From Carya illinoinensis (lineage: Eukaryota > Streptophyta > Magnoliopsida > Fagales > Juglandaceae), in contig NC_056767.1 in NCBI RefSeq assembly GCF_018687715.1, positions 6,682,001 to 6,746,000 of the forward strand: a DNA stretch of 64,000 nt. Direction: 5' to 3'. Below the pieces are notes generated by a model. The model was not told the origin of the DNA and did no database searches. It worked only from the letters and a program-made list of their open reading frames with translations. Positions 55,200 through 64,000 of this stretch are shown here, one piece after another (positions within the stretch are counted from its first letter, which is position 1; every line of letters starts with the position of its first letter). The translations under genes were made by a program, and so were the position numbers.

Positions 55200-55566
55200 G
55201 TAGGTTTATGTTTAATTTACTTTAATGTTTTTTTATGGCTAATTTACTTTAATGTTGGCTGGCATTTATGTTTGTGATTTTGGATATTGCTCCACCTTAT
55301 GCTAAATTGTCAACCTTTAAGTTCTGCCTTTTGGTTATATTTTTTGTTTGCTCTTTGATTTTTTTTTTTTAATCGAGATTTGAAATAATTATATTGATGG
55401 TAAAAAATTATTGATATGTTATTTATCACATAGCAAGAAACAAAACCTTTGGCATAGCTTGATTTCAACCAGGACTAAGACATTGAGCTTCATATTAGGC
55501 TGTCGAACTCAATTTCATTGATGTACTTGCTTTTATCTAAGAATGTAATTATGATTTTCATTTCAG

Positions 55567-55876
55567 GCTAGAAATTGATGCTGGTGGATATGAGGATAAA
55601 GGAGTTGACAATTTGAGATATAATTTTTATACTTGTCTTAGACGTTATACTACGATGAAAGCAGGTTTACACCTACGAATTGCCACTGCCACTGCTTTGC
55701 TTGGGCTTCTTCCTGATGATTGTGATACACTCATTAATCGTAATATGAAGATTCAAGTAACTGCAACTCAGTCTCTTCCTGCTAATTCTATGAGGAAGTG
55801 GTTTTCTTTGCTGAGCAAGGAGCAACAGGACTTGTCGGTACGGATTTTACAACCAGCTAGTGCAAAACTAAAATAG
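55567..55876 (+). pseudogene. MEE22/EMB1611-like pseudogene, last exon
   Basis: Acceptor TCATTTCAG. The frame is open for 103 codons with no break: LEIDAGGYEDKGVDNL, TMKAGLHLRIATATALLGLLP, then RKWFSLLSKEQQDLSVRIL, and TAG at 55874-55876. This is the best-preserved part of the gene and the most useful for identifying its family by search. Confidence 0.7.
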
Positions 55877-57886
55877 GAATAGAGAATCTCTACAAAGTTA
55901 TGTCTGGATATTACTGCTTGGGTATTCTTACTTGAGTTTGAAGTGGGATGATGTGCAAGTTCTTACCTTCAGTTGCATTATGTCTCAATTTACCTGTTTC
56001 CCAATTTGTAAGTTATTTGCAAATAACTTACTACCTACGTCTCAACTTACCTGTTTCTCAACTTACCTATTGGTTTTATTTATTCTGGCCGGGATTTTGT
56101 TTGGAGTAATATCATTGATTGTGTTGTGTGCATAATCTCTTGATCAAAAACCCCATTACATAAACTCCACCACAACCTTTCTAGGAGGTGCAAAAATCCA
56201 TAACACATGGCATCTCCACAAACTACACAACAGCATCAAGGTGGTCACACATCTGAAAGAAAACAAATATGGTTAAAAGCTAAGGTGTGGGGTGTGCACC
56301 CATGAACCAGTTGATGCCCAGATTATTTCTTAAAAACTAATACCACCGAATTAGGATTCCTAGCGAGGAAGTTTAACATAGTTGTTTATTTTTGTGGCTT
56401 CTTTATTATAGTTGTTTAGCAAATAAATAGCTAGGTTAACATAGTGCAATGCATGCTTGTAATACCCTCCTGTTTTTCCCAAGAATTAATTGAACTAATT
56501 TAGTTTCTACACCTCTTCAATATCTATCTACTTTTGCAATTTTAGTGTGTTCTCATTCATATACGTCAATTTTATGCTCTTTTATGTGGTTTTGGTGGTT
56601 CTTGTTATACAATCTGGAAATATTGAGCACTTGATTTTCAAGACAAAAAGGAAAAAAAATGCAATAAAATGTAATGTGGGATAGGTGAAAATACAATGAA
56701 AACGGTTGAGAAACTGCACCTAAAGTTATTTCTCTATATTGCCCCTCATAATTGTGAATCAGGTTTGACGGCACAATATTGATTTTGTATCTGGACTTCA
56801 CAACTGTTGAACTTGAATTATTTTACTTCTAATTGTGAAAAGGAAATGGGATTTTAGGCACACTCATAGGGTTTGATGCAAATGGGAACACAAACGATTA
56901 GAAATGAATTTCTGACCACAAAAATACTTGAAACAATTCATGTGAGTGTCCATTGTGCACCTCTATTGTTTTCAAACAGTTTATAATCAATCCTTTGTAT
57001 GTAATGAACCCACCCATTTTCCTCTACAAGGTGGACTGCATGTAATTCTGAATCATCAATTACATGTCTAGCATACAAGTTGATGGTGTGTATACTTATT
57101 TTCTCATTACTTTGCACATGTGTTCCAATTAGCATGATGATGCTTTTTCTTGAGTTTTTTTTTCTCTTGTTTTAGAGTGTGAAAAATTAGAGTCAAAATG
57201 CATTAGTTGAGAAACTAAGGTCAATCTTTTTCGTGATATTTACTTCCTTTTCCATTGAAGTTTTTCTTCTTCTTTACCATCATTTCTTTGATTTTGGGAT
57301 GTGACGAGGTGTGGATTTTTTGGATCCAAATAGTGGAAGGTATGTGGAATTTTGTGTTAGTTTTTGTTTAACTTTAGAGTTCGAGGAAAATGAAATTTGC
57401 GATTTGAAAATTCATTCAATTTAAAGATCATTTGCTTGTTTGTTGAGAAAATGGATGAAGTAAAGGAAACATTTTGTTTCCGTTTATTTTTAGGTGCAGC
57501 ATGAAGTGTACTCCACTAACTGTAAGGCTATCATCTCCATGTCAGAGATCGGGAGGTTGGAGGAGTTGAAGCCATTGTGCTAGAGAAAGCTCGAAAATGG
57601 TAGTGTGAGTTGATGTGGGATTTCAAAGGAAAATCAAGTATTTTTGCCATTTGGTTCGGAGGCTTTTCCATTGTTTATATAATCTCAATGGTTTGTAGGC
57701 ACTAGGATTTGTGTATGGATTTGTTGTATGGGCGGGTTGTGGAGACCCTATGTTATGATTCCTCATGAATTAGGAGTACATGAATGTGATTCCTAAAGTG
57801 TACCTTTTCTTTTTTGCCACGAAATCATGAATGGAACAGAGGTGTCAGACAATACATTTAATGGAAAATTTCCTTTTGCTTGATTT
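55877..57886. other. Intergenic sequence downstream of the host pseudogene
   Basis: No protein domain, RNA gene or repeat boundary was recognised in these 2 kb. ORFs here are short and without motif. The right end, TTTGCTTGATTT (57875-57886), is the left target copy of the LINE that follows. Confidence 0.5.
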
Positions 57887-57935
57887 TTTTTTTTTTTTTT
57901 TTGAAAAGATTGGTTTCAATTCATTAAAGTAAATG

Positions 57936-58310
57936 CTAGATACATAGAGGGTAGTCCTCCAGAAATATATGTTCCTCCAAACATGTCCGAGCAAATTTTG
58001 CTAAAGCATGAGCTATTACATTGATATCCCTAGGGATATGATGGATAGACCATTCCCGGACCTTGGATAATAAAAGTTTGATGTCTCTAATCACCAATCC
58101 AGGGTGGCTCCAGCTTTCATCTTTGTGTTGGACAGCCTGAACCACAGCCAGTGAATCACCTTCTAGTATGATCTGGTGGAGCCCCAGTTCAGTACATAGT
58201 GTAGTTGCTCTAAGTGCTGCTACTGCTTCCCCTAGTAATGGATCAGGATTCAAAGGGATAGATGAGTATAATGAGGCTATAATAAGACCATCCGAGTCTC
58301 TAATAATCAC
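57936..58310 (-). pseudogene. LINE RNase H domain (57.9-60.3 kb)
   Basis: One open frame: MIIRDSDGLIIASLYSS, LGEAVAALRATTLCTELGL, IILEGDSLAVVQAVQ and INVIAHALAKFAR. RVT_3-type RNase H with the E (GEAVA), D (EGDS) and final HxLAK landmarks. Its N-terminal Asp region lies past the frameshift at 58310. Confidence 0.88.
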
Positions 58311-58670
58311 ACTAATTCCAATCCTCGAATTCCATTTGTCAAAGGTTGCATCCTAGTTAGCTTTGTAAAAATCTGGTGGAGGGGCAGACCATTGAGTATT
58401 ATGTTCCACCTAAATCTTAGAATGTTTTCCCCCATTTTCTATCCATAGGCCAATAACTATTAGCTCTGCATGGACCTGCTTTGACACTTGAAGGGGAGAA
58501 TGAAATTGTTGCTTAAATATCCAAGAGTTCCTTCTATACCAGATTACCTTTGCATTGAATACTACTTCTGTGAATTCCAGGGGGGATAGTTGGTCCAAGA
58601 TAGGCATTAGTATCTCTTTAAAGGAGCCTCTTAGTATACTTAAATTTTGTGTCTTTCTTGAGCTCATGGA

Positions 58671-58922
58671 CTAGACATCTTCGGATGTTGTGCAAGTCCA
58701 AAGGGCATAAGTAACTGATTCAGGAAACATAGAGCAAATTGGACAGAGGGGAGACTCCACCACATTCCTCTTGTGGAGGTTCAGGTTAGTAGCAAGGGAC
58801 TCCCTAGATGCTCTCCACAGAAAGGACTTAGTAGCTTGGGGTGCTTGGATACCCCAAATTTTCTTCCAAAAACTCAATAGTTGGGGTTGTGTTGAGGATT
58901 GCCCCTTTCTGTCTTCCATCAT
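58671..58922 (-). pseudogene. LINE zf-RVT domain (57.9-60.3 kb)
   Basis: Encodes FWKKIWGIQAPQATKSFLWRA, then PLCPICSMFPESVTYALWTC and TTSEDV. Standard zinc-binding region between RT and RNase H. Confidence 0.85.
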
Positions 58923-59507
58923 AGTGCCTCGTAGGTGATAGGCACTTCACACTAAGAATTTCCCATTGCCTAAGCACCTCCAAGTCAACATATCTTGACT
59001 CCTGCAGGGACTAGGAGTCATCTTGCTAATTAAATTTGCTTTAGTCTCTGAGAAAATGGCATGGATGAGATGTAAGTCCCATTGCATAGTTTCTGGGTTG
59101 AAAAGTTCTGAGACTTTTGCCTCAGTAGCTAGGATGTTTACAGGTGATTGCACTCGATAAGTGGAAGGGCTTGGGAACCACTTATCTTGCCATATTCTGA
59201 TTTTTTGCCCATCTCCAACTCTCTATAATAGTCCCTCCGTGAGAATTGGCCTTGCTGAAAGGAAGCTTCTCTATGCATATGAGTCATTAGCTTTCATTTT
59301 AGCTGAGAGGAAATTAGAGCCTGAGAAGTACTTGGCCTTGAGTACCTGAGTAGCAAGGAAGGTAGGATTTTGGATGATCCTCTACCCTTGTTTAGCCAGT
59401 AAGGCTAAATTAAAAAACTAAAAGTCTCTAAACCCCAAATCCCCTTTGGCCTTGGGTTTTCCAAGTGCTTGCCAACTCAGCCAATGAATTTTAGATTTGT
59501 TCTCTAT

Positions 59508-60254
59508 CTAGCCCCACCAAAAGGACTGCAACATCTTATTGAGGCTCCTGAGAATTGACTTAAGAATTTTAAAGATGCCCATACTATAAGTGGGGATTGA
59601 TTGCAAGATAGATTTTAGTAGAATTTCTTTCCCAGCTTGGGACAGTACATTAGTCTTCCAACTTGCCATTTTAGTCTTGATTTTGTCTAGAACTGAACTG
59701 AAAGCTTTGATTCTTTGTCTTCCAACGTAGGATGGTAATCCCAAATATTTTTCAAAAGGGCCAGAAGCTTTAATCCCTGCTTGCTGTAGAATGGCTTGTT
59801 GGATCTCTTGCTTGGTATTGCTACTGAAGAAGATGGAAGTTTTGTCAAGGTTGAGTCTTTGTCCAATTACTTGTTCATGATTGCTTAGTACTTGTTGTAA
59901 TCTACTCCATTCATCTAGGTTCGATATGTAGAAAACTAGACTGTCATCTACAAATAAAAGGTTATTCACCTGTAAGCCACCTCGAGCAGCTGGAAATCCA
60001 GAAATTAGGCCCTGCATCTCAGCTCTGTTAAGACTATGACTCAGGAATTCATAGCATATGATGAAGAGGTAAGGAGAGAGAGTGTCTCCCTACCTGATTC
60101 CTCTAGTGAGGGACAAGGGCTTTTGAGGAATGCCATTGATCAATAATGAGTAATTAACAGTTGTAACACACTGCATCACCAAGTCTACCCATGTGACAGC
60201 AAAGCCCATTTTAAGCATTACTTTATACAAGAACTCCCATTCCACACTGCCCCA
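59508..60254 (-). pseudogene. LINE reverse transcriptase fragment (57.9-60.3 kb)
   Basis: Begins inside the RT (SVEWEFLYKVMLKMGF, LLINGIPQKPLSLTRGIR). It continues, with stops between, to LLFVDDSLVFY near 59955, then QVIGQRLNLDKTSIFFSSN and KYLGLPSYVGR. FVDD is the catalytic box. 5' truncation removed everything before it. Confidence 0.88.
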
Positions 60255-60266
60255 TTTGCTTGATTT

Positions 60267-60452
60267 GGACCTTATATACGGAAGCAATGTTTATACATTA
60301 AAAATTTTGTTCATAATATGATCATGTTATGCCTCCAGGCTCTATTAAATGTTCTGACCCAAGTTGGAACCATAACACTGATAATCCTATTGTGCCAAAA
60401 AACAAATTTTCTTTGCACTACAAAGTTTCTTAGAAATTTGATTGAAAGATTT
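60267..60452 (+). other. Host sequence also found downstream of copy A
   Basis: From about 60297 the sequence matches 6937-6955 and then 8071-8205 (AATATGATCATGTTATGCC onward). It is the region that follows the host gene and is joined directly to the first half of the gene in copy A. The match ends at GAAAGATTTT, where the Gypsy LTR begins. Confidence 0.75.
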
Positions 60453-61313
60453 TGTGAGAATTCAGAATTATGTTTGATTGCTTTTGTTTAAATTTCGAGC
60501 TTTATGCAATGTTCATCTCAATTAATTTTCACTATTTTGCTCAAGGATTAACAAAAAGCTAGTTAGGGGTGACTCAACCCCCAGGGGCTATACCCATCAA
60601 GACTATCTCAACAATCTTTTACATAGAATTGAGGCAAATTTCTCAGAGCTCAATTGTGTGCGTGGAGCTAAACTGGCTGTGTGTTCCTTATTACTAACCA
60701 TGATTTGTCATAGGATTTTTCAACCTTAAGATTAATCATTGCTGATTCTAACTACCTCAAAGCCCAAGAGACTGGTAATTTTCACGCCAAACTCTGTTTT
60801 TAAAGATTGAACACTCAACCCCCAAAGTCTTGGGTAACTGTTTTTAGCCCTTTTACTTAGGAAAGTTCACTATGTCGCCTTTATTCCATTCTTTTTTTAA
60901 TCGAATCCTCTCTCTCTTTTTTTTTTTTAGCATGGCTCGGTAGTCCTGCAGTTTACTTCTCCTGTGTTAAATCAGTGAATAGTAAATAAGAAACATTACA
61001 AGCGTAAGCATGTGCAAAATGTCCTTCAAAACTTTGCCTTTCGTTCTACAAAAATCTTATCAAGTTTCATCTCAATAAGTATAGCATCCCGGTGTTTCAA
61101 GCTACACATCAACAAAATATAATGTATCAAAAAATCATGTTTTATGCTTAAGTTTGAAAATAAATCTATACAAAATGATTCTGCTCAACTACTCCACCGA
61201 GATGCTCAAATTTCACAAAATATCAGAATTGGAGTGTGTGTCAATCATATATGTATCAATGCACATCATATTAAATTTCTTTAACTCCTTTTTTTTTTTT
61301 ATCTATGCACACA
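60453..61313 (-). repeat. Probable 3' LTR of the Athila-like element
   Basis: The left boundary is set by copy A, which continues uninterrupted where this segment starts TGTGAGAATTC. The right boundary is set by a polypurine-like GTAGGGGGTAGCG on the minus strand (61314-61326) next to TGTGTGCATAG. That gives about 860 bp with TG...CA ends. The other LTR lies outside the window, so this cannot be confirmed by alignment. Confidence 0.55.
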
Positions 61314-61441
61314 CGCTACCCCCTACTAGTGAGAGACATGGTCCTCAATGAATCAAACGAAAGAAAACAAAGTGCACAGAAATAAGCAAGCAAAACAACT
61401 ACAAAAATCAACATAAAATATAAAATCAAAGTAAAGTAACA

Positions 61442-61442
<1 letters not shown>

Positions 61443-61493
<51 letters not shown>
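61443..61493. repeat. (AAT)n microsatellite
   Basis: About 17 AAT units between the integrase stop and the LTR. Ile- or Tyr-repeat ORFs on the minus strand are artefacts of it. Confidence 0.97.
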
Positions 61494-61531
61494 GAAAATT
61501 GCAAGTAAAAAAATTGTAAAGAGAGAAAAAA

Positions 61532-62410
61532 TCAAAACACTTCCCTGAAATCTTGCACAAGCAAGATCTCTTCATGTGGATCAAAAACTTTCAAAAATGA
61601 CTTTAGACGTTGTCCGTTGACAGTGAAGCAATTTCCATTCTTTGGATTGACAATGTCTATCGCACCATGAGGATAAACCTTCTTTATAATGTACGGACCA
61701 CTCCACCGGGATTTCAATTTACCAGGAAAAATATGTAAGCGAGAGTTGTAAAGAAGAACTTCCTGGCCAAGTGTAAAATGCTTTGGATGAATTTTCTGAT
61801 CATGTAAAATTTTCATGCATTCCTTTGCCAGCTGAGCGTTGTTATAAGCATTCCGACGAGTTTCATCCAATTCATTGATCTGCAATTTTCTCAACCCTGA
61901 AACTTCATCAAGTGACCAGTTAACATGCTTTATGGCCCACAAAGCTCGATGCTGAATATCAACAGGTAAATGACAAGATTTACCATAAACTAATCAATAA
62001 GGAGACATTCCTAGATTAGTTTTAAAAGCTGTCCTATAGGCCCACAAAGCATCAAGAAGCTTAATCGACCAATCTTTCCTATTAGGATTTACCGTTTTCT
62101 CCAGAATGATTTTTATTTCTCTATTTGCCAATTCAGCTTGCCCATTTGTTTGGGGGTGATAAGGGGTGGAAACTCGACGTGTGATACCATATTTTTTTAC
62201 AAATGTAGAAAATGGTTTATTGCAAAAATGAGAACCCCCGTCACTAATGATAACCTTGGGCATGCCAAATCGTGCAAACAAAGATTGTAAAAATTTTAGT
62301 ACAACATGATGGTCATTGGTTTTGCAAGCGATGGCCTCAACCCACTTTGAAACATAGTCCACAGCCAAAAAAATATATGTGTTTCCAAAGGAAACCGGAA
62401 AAGGTCCCAT
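61532..62410 (-). pseudogene. Athila-like integrase core and C-terminal domain, broken
   Basis: The core domain (62410-61994) has the DDE pattern: [21 protein letters not shown] and [18 protein letters not shown] frameshift or stop near 61990 separates the tail (61942-61532), which reads ALWAIKHVNW, LNELDETRRNAY-like sequence and FPGKLKSRWSGPY. The zinc-binding HHCC part and the start of the core are missing: the frame jumps from RRCIPDDEF (62470) to GPFPVSFG (62405), a deletion of roughly 80 residues compared with relatives. Confidence 0.88.
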
Positions 62411-62759
62411 GACAAAATATCAATACTGAAGAAAACTCATCATCAGGAATGCATCTTCGAATCAATTGGTCCGAACAATATTTGAAAAGATAAGGGTCAT
62501 CAAAATAGAAATGTTTTACCTCAGATAGAAACCAACGCTTATCTTGGGTTGACCATTCAGAAGGCATTTGCTCAGTCACCAGATAATTGACTATGTCAGC
62601 ATATCAGGGAGCTCTATTAATCACAAACAGCTACTCATCCGGAAAACTATCATCAAGAGGAAGGCTGACATTTGAAGAGGAGGATGATTTCAATCTAGAG
62701 AGGTGGTCAGCTACCACGTTTTCAACTCCTTTCTTGTCCTTAATGTTGATGTTGAACTC

Positions 62760-63230
62760 TTAAAGTAGTAGAATCCAACGAATCAAGCGTGGTTTTGCAT
62801 CTTTCTTAGCCAACAAATACTTAAGCGCAGAGTGGTCAGTTAAAATAGTAACAGGAGAACCAAAAATGTAAGTCCGAAATTTATTAAGTGCAAAAATCAC
62901 TGCAAGCAATTCTTTTTCAGTAGTGGTATAATTTTTCTGGGCATCATTCAAGATTCTACTGGCATAATAAATCACAAAAGGTCTGTTATCCACACGTTGC
63001 CCCAAAACAGCTCCTAAGGCATAATCACTTGCATCTATCATGATTTCAAAGGGAATGTCCCACTGCAGTGGTTGCATAATAGGGGCAGTGGTAAGTGATT
63101 GTTTAAGGGTATCAAAAGCTTTTTGGCACTCATCAGTCCAAACAAATTCAATATCATTTTGTAAAAGAGTGCACAAAGGTTTTGCAACTGAACCCTTGAA
63201 TAAACCGTCTATAAAAGTCAGCATGACCAA
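62760..63230 (-). pseudogene. Athila-like RNase H domain
   Basis: Encodes FVWTDECQKAFDTLKQ, then MIDASDYALGAVLGQR, IYYASRILNDAQKNYTTTEKELLAVIFAL and ILTDHSALKYLLAKKDAKPRL. Conserved Asp (DASD), Glu (TEKE) and Asp (TDHS) are present. It starts after a frameshift at about 63225 that separates it from the RT. Confidence 0.9.
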
Positions 63231-63953
63231 GAAAAGAATGAATATCTTTAACCGTCCTAGGGATAGGAAGTTTAGATATTAATTCAATTTTTGCTTTGTC
63301 AACGTTTATACCTTCAGAAGAAACAATATGTCCCAAAATAATGCCCCGAGTAACCATAAATTGGCATTTCTCCTAATTCAGTAAAAGATTTTTTTCCTCA
63401 CATCTCTGGAGAATACGTGTCAAATTATGCAAACAGCTATCAAAAGATTTTCCAAAAACAGAGAAATCATCCATGAATATTTCACAAATATCATCAATCA
63501 TGTCAGAAAAAATACTCAGCATGCATCTCTGAAAAGTAGCTGGAGCATTACAAAACCAAAAGGCATTCTGGTAAAAGCAAATGTGCCGAAAGGACAGGTG
63601 AAAGTGGTTTTCTCCTGATCCTCAGGCGCTACAGCAATTTGATAATAATCAGAGTATCCATCCAAGAAGCAATAAAATGCATTACCAGCCACTCCTTCTA
63701 AAATTTGATCCAAGAAAGGTAAAGGAAAATGATCCTTCCTACTAGCTGAATTAAGTTTTCTATAATCAATGCACATTCTCCAACCAGTAACCATTCTAGT
63801 TGGAATCAATTCATTTTTATCATTTTTTACAACAATTAAACCAGATTTTTTTGGTACCACTTGAGTTGGACTTACCCACTTACTGTCTGAGATGGGGTAA
63901 ATGATACCCACTGTGAGCAGCTTAAGCACTTCCTCTTTAACAACTTCCTTCAT
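63154..63953 (-). pseudogene. Athila-like reverse transcriptase, broken
   Basis: Encodes VKEEVLKLLTVGIIYPISDSKWVSP, VPKKSG, WRMCIDYRKLN, FPLPFLDQILEGVAG and FTCPFGTFAFTRMPFGF. A one-base deletion near 63550 shifts the frame. The catalytic box then reads IFMDDFSVF near 63470, and the connection continues with GIILGHIVSSEGI and FLGHADFYRRFI. FMDD corresponds to the YxDD box. Confidence 0.9.
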
Positions 63954-64000
63954 GGTAGGATTGAGCCTACGTTGAGCATCACGAACCGGTTTAGCATCAT

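Larger units (their letters stand above)
57887..60254 (-). mobile_element. L1-like LINE, 5'-truncated
   Basis: A 2.37 kb minus-strand insert. Its poly-A tail is the T-run 57887-57902. A perfect 12 bp target duplication TTTGCTTGATTT flanks it (57875-57886 and 60255-60266). It carries the 3' part of ORF2 only: RT (60254-59508), zf-RVT (58922-58671) and RNase H (58310-57936). Typical of incomplete target-primed reverse transcription. Inactive. Confidence 0.94.
60453..64000 (-). mobile_element. Athila-like Ty3/Gypsy element, partial (runs off right edge)
   Basis: Minus-strand pol in the Gypsy order RT, RNase H, integrase (63953 down to 61532), followed by a spacer with an ATT microsatellite and the probable 3' LTR. 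NDKNELIPTRMVTGW, RKDHFPLPF and the integrase tail FPGKLKSRWSGPY are characteristic of the Athila branch. Gag, protease and the 5' LTR lie to the right of the window. Confidence 0.9.

Noticed and set aside
61353..61535. Poly-Tyr and poly-Ile ORFs
   Set aside because: Artefacts of the AAT microsatellite.
1..64000. Search for CRISPR arrays, tRNA or rRNA genes, bacterial operons and toxin-antitoxin pairs
   Set aside because: Nothing of the kind was seen. All repeats found are plant transposon-type, microsatellite or duplicated host sequence.

Overview
The window is plant nuclear DNA, most likely from a woody eudicot. The evidence is plant-type Ty1/Copia, Athila-like Ty3/Gypsy and L1-like LINE proteins, long solo LTRs, a TRIM, MITEs with CTCAT-rich ends, and spliced genes with GT-AG introns. 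A Fagales tree (walnut, pecan or oak type) is a guess from the style of the repeats, not something the sequence proves. No tRNA, rRNA, CRISPR array or bacterial operon was seen.

Only one host gene looks intact: a two-exon secreted SGNH/SASA-type carbohydrate esterase (18939-19973). Its promoter, 5' UTR and start codon also exist as an inverted copy 1.6 kb upstream. A second host gene, resembling Arabidopsis MEE22/EMB1611 (family call tentative), survives only as pseudogene pieces. One truncated copy lies at 5257-6558. A long copy is spread over 31863-55876 with recognisable splice sites. It is split by three Copia insertions in exons and introns, and by a TRIM, a full-length LINE and a solo LTR in one 10 kb intron.

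Layout: 1-6955 (copy A) and 20325-38340 (copy B) are two copies of one segment: a dimeric repeat, a LINE RNase H remnant split by a 2.4 kb solo LTR, then the host pseudogene. Each copy later took its own insertions. Copy A gained a 491 bp solo LTR and lost the 3' half of the gene. Copy B gained a 1378 bp solo LTR and Copia-1, -2 and -3. Between them, 7-16.6 kb holds MITE candidates, an hAT-type element (perfect 8 bp target duplication) inside a gag-like ORF, a SINE-like tail, and LINE remnants facing each other, one carrying a Mutator-type MITE with a 10 bp target duplication.

The right part holds Copia-1 (27296-31860, minus; intact 1378 aa polyprotein and LTRs identical by eye), Copia-2 (33465-38085, minus, decayed), Copia-3 (38745-44117, plus, decayed, both LTRs), a TRIM (45390-45664), an L1-like LINE (46195-54368, minus) containing a solo LTR (46565-48849), a 5'-truncated LINE (57887-60254, minus), and an Athila-like Gypsy element running off the right edge (60453-64000, minus).

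The window reads as a layered record of insertion, duplication, deletion and repair. No new multi-gene system was found. The best leads are the young intact Copia element, repeated use of non-canonical TA LTR ends, tandem G-boxes in a Copia LTR, the inverted promoter repeat at the esterase, and the mapped duplication and deletion breakpoints.
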